Source: Rhodoblastus sp963736175
Lineage (GTDB): Bacteria > Pseudomonadota > Alphaproteobacteria > Rhizobiales > Beijerinckiaceae
Assembly (NCBI GenBank): GCA_963736175.1
Contig: CAVTNU010000002.1
Span: forward strand, 124,001-188,000
DNA length: 64,000 bases
Direction: 5' to 3'
Below the pieces are notes generated by a model. It ran no database searches, had not been told where the DNA came from, and saw only the letters and a program-made list of their open reading frames with translations. Shown here one piece after another: positions 36,466-45,302 of the stretch; within the stretch, counting starts at the first letter, position 1, and each line of letters begins with the position of its first letter. Both the position numbers and the translations under genes were made by a program.

Positions 36466-37374
36466 TTGCTCGCCATCGCGCACGCCCTTTTTCACCGCCT
36501 TTACGCCAACGCTCTGCTGCTGCTCGTTCTGACGGCGGCGCTCTGGGGCGCGCACGGCGCCGTCGCCAAGGCCGCCGTCGGCGCCGTGTCGCCGATGACG
36601 TTGGTCACCGGGCGCTGGCTTATCGTCTGTCTTTTGCTGATTCCGGCGCTGCGCGGCGAGATCGACGCCTGGCGCGGCGCGCTGCTGGCGCATTGGCCGC
36701 GTCTGCTCGCGATGGGCATGCTCGGCTTCACGTCGTTCAACGTGCTGTTTTATCTCGCCGGCTACTGGACGTCCGGCGTCAATCTGACCTTGCTGCAAAG
36801 CGCCCAGCCGGCGCTTGTGCTGGCGGGCGCGGCCTTGTTCAAGGGGATGCGCGTCACCGTGATGCAGATCGTCGGCATGCTGGTGACCTTCGTCGGCGTC
36901 GGCCTGATCGCCACGCAGGGCCAACCCTGGCGCATCGGCGAATTGTCGCTCAATCCTGGCGATCTGATGCTGCTCGTCGCCTGTGTGCTCTATTCCGGCT
37001 ACACATTGGCGCTGCGTGACCGGCCGGCCATTCCCGCGCTGGTGTTTTTCGCCGGGCTGGCGTTTTTCGCCTTCCTCACCTCGCTGCCCTGTCTGGCGAT
37101 CGAAATGGCGCTCGGCAAGACCTATTGGCCGAGCGTCAACGGCTGGCTGTTCATGGTCTTCGTCGCGCTCGGTCCGTCTTTGGCCAGCCAATTGTTCTAT
37201 ATGCGCGGCGTCGAATTGATCGGCCCCGGACGGGCGGGCATATTCACCAATCTGACGCCGCTGTTCGGCGCGCTGTTCGCCGTGCTGACGCTGGGCGAGC
37301 CGTTTCACCTCTATCATGCGGCGGCCCTGGCGCTCGGGCTGAGCGGCATATTTTTGGCCGAACGCGGCGCCTGA
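36466..37374 (+). CDS. DMT-superfamily (EamA) transporter
   Basis: A 302-residue inner-membrane protein with ten likely helices in two EamA repeats; AALWGAHGAVAKAAVGAVSP and GRAGIFTNLTPLFGALFAVL are the typical repeat starts. Such proteins export amino acids, nucleobases or metabolites. No in-frame ATG lies near the first helix; TTG 36466 after ACAGGACGACCCC gives a normal length, while the earlier ATG at 36313 would add a charged tail. Substrate unknown. Confidence 0.78.
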   Translation: MLAIAHALFHRLYANALLLLVLTAALWGAHGAVAKAAVGAVSPMTLVTGRWLIVCLLLIPALRGEIDAWRGALLAHWPRLLAMGMLGFTSFNVLFYLAGYWTSGVNLTLLQSAQPALVLAGAALFKGMRVTVMQIVGMLVTFVGVGLIATQGQPWRIGELSLNPGDLMLLVACVLYSGYTLALRDRPAIPALVFFAGLAFFAFLTSLPCLAIEMALGKTYWPSVNGWLFMVFVALGPSLASQLFYMRGVELIGPGRAGIFTNLTPLFGALFAVLTLGEPFHLYHAAALALGLSGIFLAERGA

Positions 37375-37392
37375 ACGATTGGGGGACAAGCA

Positions 37393-38604
37393 ATGGGCCG
37401 ATTCGTTCTCGCGCTGTTGACCGCGCTGGCCGTTCTCAACGCGCCGCTCGATTTCCTCGGACAGGCGCGGGCGCAGACGACCAGCGAAAAATTTTATGAT
37501 TTCCTGCAAAGCCAGTGGCCGCAGGCGCGGGCCGCCGGCGTGTCGCGCGCGACGTTCGACAGCGCGATCGAGGGCTTGACGCTCGACGCCTCGTTGACGG
37601 GATTGCGCGCCAAACAGCCAGAGTTCAACAAACCGCTGAAATCCTACGTCGAGTCGGCCGCCTCGGCTGGCCGCGTGGCGCAAGGTCAGGCGCTGCTGCG
37701 CCAATATGACGGGCCGCTGCGTAAAATCGCGCAGGACTACGGCGTTCCCCCTTCGATCGTCGTCGCGCTTTGGGGCATGGAGACCGATTTCGGCAAGGAG
37801 CGCGGCGATCGCGACATCCTGCGCTCGCTGGCGACGTTGTCGTACATCCATCCCGACAATCTCGAATACGTCGGCGACTTCATCAATGCGCTGGTGATGA
37901 TCGAACGCGGCGCGCCGCGCGAAAAACTGCGCGGCTCCTGGGCCGGCGCGATGGGCGATCCGCAATTCACGCCGACCGCCTATCTGAAATACGCGGTGAA
38001 ATTTTCCGGCGCGGGCGCGCCCGACATCTGGTCGTCAGGCCCTGACGCGCTCGCCTCCATCGCCAATCTGCTGAAGCAATCGGAATGGCGCGTCGGTCTG
38101 CCGCCGCTGATCGAGACGCGCGTTCCGCCGGGCTTCGGCTATGACAGTCTGGAGTGGGATTTTTCCGCTCTGTCCGCCGCGGGCTTTCGCGCCGTCGACG
38201 GCGCGCCCCTGCCGCGCTCAGGCAAGGCCATGCTGTATTTTCCTGTCGGGGCGCGCGGACCCGCCTTTTTGCTCAGCGACAATTTTTTCGTGCTGAAGGC
38301 CTATAATTTTTCCGATTCCTACGCCTTTGCCGTTTCCGTTCTGGCCGAACGCATCGCCGGGCGCCGCGCCTTGAGTGGGCCTCAGAGCGCTCCTTGGCCG
38401 CAGGAAAGCCAGCCGCTCGACACCGGCGAACGGACCGAACTGCAGCAGCGGCTCACCGCGCAAGGCGTTTATTCCGGCAAGATCGACGGGCGGTTCGGGC
38501 CGGTGACGCGCCTCGCCGTCCACGCCTTTCAGCGCAGGGCCGGCGTCATGGCGGCCGACGGCTTTCCCTCGCGCGCGGCGCTGGAGGCCTTGCGCGCGAG
38601 GTGA
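37393..38604 (+). CDS. lytic murein transglycosylase, MltB-type with PG-binding domain
   Basis: A 403-residue periplasmic enzyme: signal peptide (LALLTALAVLNAPLDFLGQARA), SLT_2/MltB domain with catalytic Glu130 in WGMETDFG, GSWAGAMGDPQFTPTAYLKY, and a C-terminal peptidoglycan-binding domain (LTAQGVYSGKIDGRFGPVT). It cleaves glycan strands with anhydro-ring formation. There is no lipobox, so it is soluble rather than outer-membrane anchored. It lies 18 bases after the DMT transporter. Confidence 0.92.
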   Translation: MGRFVLALLTALAVLNAPLDFLGQARAQTTSEKFYDFLQSQWPQARAAGVSRATFDSAIEGLTLDASLTGLRAKQPEFNKPLKSYVESAASAGRVAQGQALLRQYDGPLRKIAQDYGVPPSIVVALWGMETDFGKERGDRDILRSLATLSYIHPDNLEYVGDFINALVMIERGAPREKLRGSWAGAMGDPQFTPTAYLKYAVKFSGAGAPDIWSSGPDALASIANLLKQSEWRVGLPPLIETRVPPGFGYDSLEWDFSALSAAGFRAVDGAPLPRSGKAMLYFPVGARGPAFLLSDNFFVLKAYNFSDSYAFAVSVLAERIAGRRALSGPQSAPWPQESQPLDTGERTELQQRLTAQGVYSGKIDGRFGPVTRLAVHAFQRRAGVMAADGFPSRAALEALRAR

Positions 38605-38631
38605 GGCGTTGGACGAGCGCGCCGGGTCGCT

Positions 38632-40218
38632 TCAGAACTTCAGCGCCTTCGCTTGTTTCACGCCGGGCAGCGCCAAAATCTGCGCGAAGACGGAGTCAGG
38701 CACGTCGCCGTCGATGCCGACCAGCGCGATAGCCGAGCCGCCTTGCGCGTCGCGACCGAGCGCGAAGGTGGCGATATTGACGCCGGCCTCGCCGAGCAGG
38801 CTGGCGAAACGGCCGATGAAGCCCGGCTTGTCCTCGTTCGAGACATAGATCATCGAGGGGGAGAATTCCGCTTCGGTCTTGATGCCCTTGATCTCAACGA
38901 TGCGAGCCTTGGCGTCGTTGAACACCGCGCCGGCCAGCGAGCGCGTCTGCTTGTCCGTTTCGATCGTCACGCTGATCAACGAATCGTAATCGCCTTCGGC
39001 GGCGCGGGTGACTTCGTCGATGACGATGCCGCGCTCCTTGGCGACGGAAGGCGCCGAAACGACGTTGACGTCGGCCAGCATCGGCCGCAGGAAGCCGGCA
39101 ATGGCGGCGGCCGTCAAGGCCTTGGTCTTCAACGCCCCGACATGGCCCTCATAGGTGATGGTGATTTTCTTGACGCCTGCTTCAGTCAATTGCCCGGCGA
39201 AGGAGCCGAGTTTTTCGGCCAGATCGATGAAGGGCTTCAATTTCGGCGCCTCCTCGGCAGTGATCGAGGGGAAGTTCACGGCGTTGGAAATGGCGCCGCG
39301 CGTCAGATAGTCAGCCATCTGTTCGGCGACTTGAAGCGCGACATTTTCCTGCGCCTCGTTGGTGGCGGCGCCCAGATGCGGCGTGCAGACGACATTGGGG
39401 TGGCCGAACAACGGATTTGTCGTCGCTGGCTCCTCGACGAACACGTCGAAGGCCGCGCCGGCGACATGGCCGCTGTCCAGCGCGGCGCGCAAAGCGACTT
39501 CGTCGACCAGTCCGCCGCGCGCGCAATTGATGATGCGCACGCCCTTCTTGGTCTTGGCGATATTTTCCGCCGAAAGAATGTTTTTCGTCTGTGCCGTCAT
39601 CGGCGTGTGCAGGGTGATGAAATCGGCGCGGGCGAGCAGTTCGGGCAATTCGACCTTTTCCACGCCGAGATTCACCGCGCGTTCGGGCGACAGGAAGGGG
39701 TCGAAGGCGACGACGCGCATGCGCAGGCCGATGGCTCGCTCGGCGACGATCGAACCGATGTTGCCGCAGCCGATGATGCCGAGCGTCTTGCCGGTGATTT
39801 CGACGCCCATGAAGCGGTTCTTTTCCCACTTGCCAGCTTGCGTCGACAGGTCGGCGGTGGGAATCTCGCGCGCCAGGGCGAACATCAGCGCAATGGCGTG
39901 TTCGGCGGTGGTGATGGAATTGCCGAAGGGCGTATTCATGACGATCACGCCGCGCGCCGTGGCGGCGGGAATGTCGACGTTGTCGACGCCGATGCCGGCG
40001 CGGCCGATGACTTTCAGGTTCTTGGCGTTTTCCAGAATTTTGGCGGTGACCTTCGTCGCCGAGCGGATAGCCAGGCCGTCGTAATCGCCGATGACGGCGG
40101 CGAGCTTGTCCTTGTCCTTGCCGAGTGAGGGCTGGAAATCCACTTCGACGCCGCGTTCCTTGAAAATAGCGACGGCGGCGGGCGAGAGGGCGTCGGAAAT
40201 CAAAACGCGGGGAGCCAT
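38632..40218 (-). CDS. serA: D-3-phosphoglycerate dehydrogenase
   Basis: A 528-residue long-form SerA: catalytic and Rossmann domains (LGIIGCGNIGSIVAERA, NCARGGLVDEVAL, TPHLGAATNEAQENVALQVA), an intervening allosteric-substrate-binding domain, and a C-terminal ACT domain (ALVGIDGDVPDSVFAQILAL) that usually senses serine. It oxidises 3-phosphoglycerate as the first step of serine synthesis, feeding glycine and one-carbon pools. It follows serC on the same strand after 165 bases, forming a serC–serA operon. Confidence 0.95.
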   Translation of the reverse strand: MAPRVLISDALSPAAVAIFKERGVEVDFQPSLGKDKDKLAAVIGDYDGLAIRSATKVTAKILENAKNLKVIGRAGIGVDNVDIPAATARGVIVMNTPFGNSITTAEHAIALMFALAREIPTADLSTQAGKWEKNRFMGVEITGKTLGIIGCGNIGSIVAERAIGLRMRVVAFDPFLSPERAVNLGVEKVELPELLARADFITLHTPMTAQTKNILSAENIAKTKKGVRIINCARGGLVDEVALRAALDSGHVAGAAFDVFVEEPATTNPLFGHPNVVCTPHLGAATNEAQENVALQVAEQMADYLTRGAISNAVNFPSITAEEAPKLKPFIDLAEKLGSFAGQLTEAGVKKITITYEGHVGALKTKALTAAAIAGFLRPMLADVNVVSAPSVAKERGIVIDEVTRAAEGDYDSLISVTIETDKQTRSLAGAVFNDAKARIVEIKGIKTEAEFSPSMIYVSNEDKPGFIGRFASLLGEAGVNIATFALGRDAQGGSAIALVGIDGDVPDSVFAQILALPGVKQAKALKF

Positions 40219-40383
40219 GGGAGCCTCATATTTTGTAAGGAGCGGCCCACAAAACGCGATTGGGCCGAAACGAAATTCCGGGTTCGGGAACGGGCGTCAA
40301 GGCGAGCGATGGAGAGGCGAGGCGATCCCGGTTGCGGTCTGCAACATGGTGGATCGCTTCGCTCCATTCGCCCCGACGTGGGT

Positions 40384-41550
40384 TCAGGCCGTGGCCAGTT
40401 CGGCCTTGGCGGTGGCGAAGGCCCAGTCGAGCCATTGCGTCAGCAGCGCCACATCGGACGCCTCGATCGTCGCGCCGCACCAGATGCGCAGACCCGCCGG
40501 CGCGTCGCGGTAAGAGCCGATGTCGTAGCCGGCCTTTTCCTTCTCGACCAACGAGACGATCTTCTTGGCGAAAGCCGCTTGCGCGTCGGCCGGCAAAGCG
40601 GCGACGGCCGGATCGACGACCTTGAGACAGACCGAAGTGTTGGAGGCGATCGGCGCGTCCTTGGCCAGGAACGCCGCCCATTGGCTGTTGGCGACCCAGT
40701 CGGCCAGAACCTTGGTGTTGGAGTTGGCGCGCGCGATCATGCCTTGCAGCCCGCCGATCGACTTCGCCCAGCCGAGCGCATCGAGATAATCCTCGACGCA
40801 AAGCATGGACGGGGTGTTGATCGTCTCGCCTTCGAAAATGCCGCCGATCAGCTTGCCGCCTTTGGTCATGCGGAAAATCTTCGGCATCGGCCAGGCCGGC
40901 GTGTAGCTTTCCAGCCGCTCGACCGCGCGCGGCGACAGAATGAGCACGCCGTGGCCGCCTTCGCCGCCCAACGCCTTCTGCCAGGAAAAGGTCACGACAT
41001 CGAGCTTGGCCCAGTCAAGCTTCTGGGCGAAGGCGGCGGAGGTCGCGTCGGCGATAGTCAGGCCCTTGCGGTCCGCCGCGATCCAGTCGCCATTCGGCAC
41101 GCGCACGCCGGAGGTCGTGCCGTTCCAGGTGAAAATGACGTCATTGTCGAAATTGACGCTGTTGAGATCCACGATGTCGCCGTAAGGCGCCTTGAGGACG
41201 CGGACATTCGCAAGCTTCAGTTGCTTGACGATATCGGTGATCCAGCCCTCGCCGAAGCTTTCCCAGGCGAGCGCGTCGACGCCGCGTGCGCCGAGCAGCG
41301 ACCACATGGCCATTTCGACGGCGCCGGTGTCGGACGCCGGCACGATGCCGATGCGATAATCGTCCGGAACTTCCAGCACTTGCCGGGTGAGATCGATGGC
41401 CAGTTTCAGCTTGGCCTTGCCGATCTTGGCGCGATGCGAACGGCCCAGGGGGGCGTCCTTCAGCGCGTCGAGCGACCACCCGGGGCGTTTGGCGCAGGGA
41501 CCGGACGAAAAATTGGGGTTTTTGGGGAGAGCGGCAGGCTTATGCGTCAT
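40384..41550 (-). CDS. serC: phosphoserine aminotransferase
   Basis: A 388-residue PLP-dependent aminotransferase of the alphaproteobacterial SerC type. NPNFSSGPCAKRPGWSLDAL opens the protein, IVPASDTGAVEMAMW binds cofactor phosphate, and FSWQKALGGEGGHGVL carries the PLP lysine. It makes phosphoserine from 3-phosphohydroxypyruvate using glutamate. The gene is preceded by a candidate serC RNA leader and followed by serA. Confidence 0.95.
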   Translation of the reverse strand: MTHKPAALPKNPNFSSGPCAKRPGWSLDALKDAPLGRSHRAKIGKAKLKLAIDLTRQVLEVPDDYRIGIVPASDTGAVEMAMWSLLGARGVDALAWESFGEGWITDIVKQLKLANVRVLKAPYGDIVDLNSVNFDNDVIFTWNGTTSGVRVPNGDWIAADRKGLTIADATSAAFAQKLDWAKLDVVTFSWQKALGGEGGHGVLILSPRAVERLESYTPAWPMPKIFRMTKGGKLIGGIFEGETINTPSMLCVEDYLDALGWAKSIGGLQGMIARANSNTKVLADWVANSQWAAFLAKDAPIASNTSVCLKVVDPAVAALPADAQAAFAKKIVSLVEKEKAGYDIGSYRDAPAGLRIWCGATIEASDVALLTQWLDWAFATAKAELATA

Positions 41551-41600
41551 GATCCATCCTTTCAGATGGGCGCCTCGCGTTGGGGCGAGGTGTCCCGCCG
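41551..41600 (-). promoter_or_regulatory. candidate serC RNA motif (cis-regulatory leader)
   Basis: Directly upstream of the serC start, the minus strand reads GCGGGACA, then hairpin CCTCGC–CCCAAC–GCGAGG (41573-41590), then hairpin CCATC–TGAAAG–GATGG (41554-41569) which covers the Shine–Dalgarno AAGGAT. Two such hairpins at this place match the serC RNA motif described for alphaproteobacterial serC leaders. Occlusion of the ribosome-binding site suggests translational control; the ligand is unknown. Confidence 0.6.
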
Positions 41601-41842
41601 CCGCGATTACGCCTCCCTCGCGAACAGGTCAAGCGAGACGGAACGTCGCGGGGCGTTTTCGGCGCGACGCGCTTTCATCGCGGCCGGCTCGTCGTTTCGC
41701 CGCCATCGATTCGCGGCCCGCCAGCGCCAAAAAACACTCGCGCATTTTGCGGCAAGTCAATGTCGTCGGCGGCCTTGGCGCGCTCATATAAAACATCGAT
41801 GTAACTCCGGCGTCGATATATGTAAATAAAAAGGAGGACGCC

Positions 41843-41953
41843 ATGTCGGGAATACTTCGATTGGGCGAAGCTATTGTTTTGATTTCCGCCGACAGCTCTC
41901 CGGCGCGATTGTGCCGACAAAGCAAATGGCCTTCCGGGTTCAGTCCCGGGTAA
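41843..41953 (+). CDS. possible 36-residue small protein
   Basis: MSGILRLGEAIVLISADSSP begins at an ATG with an excellent AAGGAGGACGCC ribosome-binding site in an otherwise gene-free, AT-richer stretch (41601-42096), and stops with TAA at 41951-41953. No family is recognised. The upstream sequence has ATCGATGTAA and TCGATATATG. A real microprotein or a regulatory leader is possible; no terminator or further signal was seen in the rest of this gap. Confidence 0.4.
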   Translation: MSGILRLGEAIVLISADSSPARLCRQSKWPSGFSPG

Positions 41954-42096
41954 AACGTCGATCCGTAGCCGAATTCGTCCCGTTTCGCGCGCCGGTCGGC
42001 CAGAAATCTGATTATTCGCCTAATAAGGATTATCCCGGCGCGATCGGCGTTCGCGCGGGCGATAGGGTTGCTTGCCGATGTGTCGCCGTCCCGTGG

Positions 42097-42438
42097 TCAG
42101 GCGAAGAGCGTCAAGCCGGCGACACACGAGCAGAAATTGGCGATGAGCGAAACCAACATCGCCCGCGCCAGAGTCAATTGCGCCATCCAGGCGATCAGCA
42201 GGCCTTCGGCGACCACCACCGCGATCTCAAGCGCGAGGACGCTCGGCCAATAAGAATAATACTGAAAGGCCCAGTACGCAGCGGTCCACAATTGCGGATG
42301 GGTGACGGCGGTTGCGACGGCGCAGGCGAGGCCCACATGCAGCGCGCCGCGACAGGGCCACCGCGCGAGGCGGGCGACGAGATAGCCGATCGGCGCTTCG
42401 ATCGCCATCGAAAGAAGGAGCGCCGTTGTTTCCGTCAT
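42097..42438 (-). CDS. uncharacterised small membrane protein
   Basis: A 113-residue protein with about three to four hydrophobic segments (TALLLSMAIEAPIGYLVARL, ALHVGLACAVATAVTHPQLW, SVLALEIAVVVAEGLLIAWM, AMLVSLIANFCSCVAGLTLF). I do not recognise a family. It is divergent from a secreted protein gene 58 bases away, so they may share a regulatory region. Its Shine–Dalgarno is weak. Confidence 0.65.
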   Translation of the reverse strand: MTETTALLLSMAIEAPIGYLVARLARWPCRGALHVGLACAVATAVTHPQLWTAAYWAFQYYSYWPSVLALEIAVVVAEGLLIAWMAQLTLARAMLVSLIANFCSCVAGLTLFA

Positions 42439-42496
42439 TTGCTTGGCGACCTTTCACCGCTTGCCGTTCCGCGTTTCAATACCCGAGGAGACATTC

Positions 42497-42925
42497 ATGC
42501 GCCAATCATTTGCCTGCGTTTGCCTTACGCTGCTGCTTGCCGCGCCGGCGCTCGGCGATATTTTGCCAACGCCTGACCGTGGTCCGCAAAGCGGCAAGGC
42601 CGGAGGCCTCAGCTTCTCGATCCAATGGGTCGAACCGCCTCGCGGGTCGGTTAGCGCGCCGCATGTTTCCCGCCACGCCTATCAGATCGTCGTTCTCGAC
42701 GGCTGCGAGGAAGCGCGGCCGAACTGCGAATTGGCGCATTCGCGAAATTTGATCGGCATGGAGGTGCGCGCGATTGACGGCGTGATGCTTCGGCCAGAAG
42801 AAGGCATGGTGCGGCAGATCATCGGAGCGTTCGAACATAAGGAGTTGGGGCGACGGATCAGGCTTGAGATGTTTTCGCGCGGGTCCGACAATGAGCCTTT
42901 CGAAGTCGCCTTCGCGCGCCGATGA
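42497..42925 (+). CDS. uncharacterised secreted protein
   Basis: A 142-residue protein with a clear signal peptide (ACVCLTLLLAAPALGDI, cleavage near residue 20). The mature part has a Cys pair (LDGCEEARPNCEL) that could form a disulphide, and ends FSRGSDNEPFEVAFARR. ATG 42497 follows CCGAGGAGACATTC. No family recognised; periplasmic or exported location is the only firm statement. Confidence 0.7.
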   Translation: MRQSFACVCLTLLLAAPALGDILPTPDRGPQSGKAGGLSFSIQWVEPPRGSVSAPHVSRHAYQIVVLDGCEEARPNCELAHSRNLIGMEVRAIDGVMLRPEEGMVRQIIGAFEHKELGRRIRLEMFSRGSDNEPFEVAFARR

Positions 42926-42964
42926 CGACCCGCGCGGCGCGAACTGGCCTTAAAACAAAACGCT

Positions 42965-44281
42965 CTAGTTCAGCGTGACTCCGTCGAGCGCCAGAACCTC
43001 GCCAGCCAGATAGAGCGACCCGGCGATCAGGATGCGCGGACCGACCGGCCAGTCGCGACGCGCAAGCTCCGCCAACGCCGCATCGACGCCGTTTGCGGCT
43101 CGTGCGGGAATGGACAGGGCGCGCGCGGCGGCGACGATTTCCTGCGGTTGACGACCGATCTGTTCGCTTTCGATCGGGACGCCGATCACCTCATGCGCGA
43201 TGTCGGAAAAATGCGCTAGGAAAGCATGAATATCCTTTGATTTCAGCGCGCCGCAAATCAAGATAAGCGGCCGGCCGGCCTTTTCCTCGAAATCGGCCAT
43301 GGCTTCGGCGAGGATGCGGCCGCCATCGCTGTTGTGGCCGCCGTCTAGCCAAATCTCGGCCTCGGACGGGGCGAGGGCGGCAAGTTTTCCGCGGGAAAGG
43401 CGCTGTAAACGAGCCGGCCAGTCGGCGCGCGCGATCCCCGCCTCGAAGGCTTTGGTCGGCAGGTCGGCGAAGGCGGCGCGCAAAGCGGCGATCGCCGCGC
43501 CGGCGTTGACGTGCTGGTGGCGTCCCGCCAATCGCGGCAAAGGCAGATCGATGAGGCCGCCGTCGTCTTCGTAGACGAGCCGGCCGCGTTCGGCGCGGCA
43601 GAGAAAGTCCTGGCCGCCGACGATCGCAGGCGCGCCGAGCCGCTCGGCTTCGTGCTCCAGCACCGCGCTCGCTTGCGCATTTTGCGGCGCGATCACCACC
43701 GGCCTGCGGGGCTTGATGATTCCGGCCTTTTCGAAGGCGATATGCTCGACGTCGTCGCCGAGAAACTCGACATGATCGAGCGACACTGGCGTAATGACGG
43801 CGCAAGCGGGGTCGTCGATCACGTTGGTGGCGTCGAAGCGTCCGCCAAGCCCGACTTCCAGCAGCACGACATCGGCGGGATGGTCGGCGAACAGTTTGAA
43901 GGCGGCTGCGGTCGTCACTTCGAAGAACGTGATCGGCGCGCCCGCATTGGCCTGTTCGCAGGCTGTCAGCGCCTGCGACAGGACGGCGTCTTCGACCAAC
44001 CGACCGCCGCCTTGCGCGCCGAGCCTGATGCGTTCACGAAATCGGATCAGATGCGGCGATGTATAGACGTGCGTCGTTTTGCCCGCGGCTTCGAGAATGG
44101 CGCGCATGAAGGCGATCGTCGAACCCTTGCCGTTGGTGCCGGCTACATGAATGACTGGCGGCAGGCGTTTTTGCGGATCGCCGAGGGCGGCGAGCAGCCG
44201 CTCGACGCGCGCAAGCGACAGGTCGATCCTCTTTGGGTGCAGATGGAGCAGGCGTTCGAGAATCACGTCGGGAGCGCTCAT
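42965..44281 (-). CDS. folC: folylpolyglutamate synthase / dihydrofolate synthase
   Basis: A 438-residue Mur-ligase-family enzyme that adds glutamate to dihydropteroate and folates. The ATP loop VIHVAGTNGKGSTIAFMRAI, HVYTSPHLIRFRERI, VLLEVGLGGRFDATNVI and WLDGGHNSDGGRILAEAM are all present. It is the last gene of the trpF–trpB–trpA–accD–folC series on the minus strand, a standard alphaproteobacterial order. Confidence 0.95.
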   Translation of the reverse strand: MSAPDVILERLLHLHPKRIDLSLARVERLLAALGDPQKRLPPVIHVAGTNGKGSTIAFMRAILEAAGKTTHVYTSPHLIRFRERIRLGAQGGGRLVEDAVLSQALTACEQANAGAPITFFEVTTAAAFKLFADHPADVVLLEVGLGGRFDATNVIDDPACAVITPVSLDHVEFLGDDVEHIAFEKAGIIKPRRPVVIAPQNAQASAVLEHEAERLGAPAIVGGQDFLCRAERGRLVYEDDGGLIDLPLPRLAGRHQHVNAGAAIAALRAAFADLPTKAFEAGIARADWPARLQRLSRGKLAALAPSEAEIWLDGGHNSDGGRILAEAMADFEEKAGRPLILICGALKSKDIHAFLAHFSDIAHEVIGVPIESEQIGRQPQEIVAAARALSIPARAANGVDAALAELARRDWPVGPRILIAGSLYLAGEVLALDGVTLN

Positions 44282-44382
44282 GCGAAGGCACTCGCGACGT
44301 CAAGGCCGTTCGAGGCCGCGTCGGGATCGTCCGCACGCGGCGTCGGCGCCAGTGGCAAATCGGCCATATCCAGGCCCGCCCG

Positions 44383-45246
44383 TTATGCTGCTTGCGGGGC
44401 CGGAGCCTTGGTCAGCAGGCGGCAAACGCGCGCGAGCGTTTCGCGCATTTGCAAACGCGACACCACCATGTCGACCATGCCGTGCTCCTGCAGATATTCG
44501 GCGCGCTGAAAGCCTTCGGGCAGACGTTCGCGGATGGTCTGTTCAATAACGCGCGCGCCGGCAAAGCCGATAACCGCGCCGGGTTCGGCGATGTGAATGT
44601 CCCCGAGCATGGCGTAGGAGGCGGTGACGCCTCCGGTCGTCGGGTTGGTCAATACGACGATATAAGGCAGTCGCGCCGCTTTCAGGCGTTGCACCGCGAC
44701 GGTGGTGCGCGGCATCTGCATCAGCGAGAACATGCCCTCCTGCATGCGCGCGCCGCCCGACGCGGTGAAGATGATGAAGGGCGTGCGCTTTTCGATCGCC
44801 CGCAACATGCCAGCGATGATCGCCTCGCCCGCCGCCATGCCGAGCGAACCGCCGAGAAAGTCGAAATCCTGCACGGCGACCGTGACGGGCAGACCTTCAA
44901 GGGCGCCGGCGGCGAGGCGCACGGAATCCTGCGCGCCGGTTTTCGTGCGATATTCCTTCAGCCGGTCGCTGTAGCGTTTCACGTCGCGGAATTTCAACGG
45001 ATCGAGCGGGGCCTCGGGCGTCGGCAAGTCCTCATAGACGCCGCCGTCGAACAACGACTGCAGCCGCGCGGTCGCGGGAATTTTCATGTGATAGCCGGAC
45101 GAGGGCACCACATAGAGATTGCTCTCCAGATCCTTGTGGAAGACCAGAGCGCCGCTTTCTGGACATTTGACCCAGAGGTTGTCCGGCGTGTCGCGCCTGA
45201 GGAACGAGCGGATTTTGGGCGGAACGACGTTGGAAATCCAGTTCAT
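44383..45246 (-). CDS. accD: acetyl-CoA carboxylase carboxyltransferase subunit beta
   Basis: A 287-residue subunit that with AccA transfers CO2 from biotin to acetyl-CoA. TASGGARMQEGMFSLMQMPR and NPTTGGVTASYAMLGDI form the oxyanion and CoA-binding core. The N-terminal zinc ribbon of E. coli AccD (two CxxC pairs) is reduced here to one cysteine: KCPESGALVFHKDLE and VVPSSGYHMK. This loss is common in the class. ATG 45246 (MNWISNVV) is taken; two codons upstream is an alternative. Confidence 0.95.
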   Translation of the reverse strand: MNWISNVVPPKIRSFLRRDTPDNLWVKCPESGALVFHKDLESNLYVVPSSGYHMKIPATARLQSLFDGGVYEDLPTPEAPLDPLKFRDVKRYSDRLKEYRTKTGAQDSVRLAAGALEGLPVTVAVQDFDFLGGSLGMAAGEAIIAGMLRAIEKRTPFIIFTASGGARMQEGMFSLMQMPRTTVAVQRLKAARLPYIVVLTNPTTGGVTASYAMLGDIHIAEPGAVIGFAGARVIEQTIRERLPEGFQRAEYLQEHGMVDMVVSRLQMRETLARVCRLLTKAPAPQAA

Positions 45247-45302
45247 GGTCAACTCTCACTCTCGCAGCCTTCAGCCGCGCTCAACAATGTTCACGCCGAC
45301 AT

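Noticed and set aside
41911..42576. Plus-strand 221-codon frame between serC and folC
   Set aside because: It runs antisense through the small membrane protein and into the signal peptide of the secreted protein; composition is Arg-rich with no recognisable domain.
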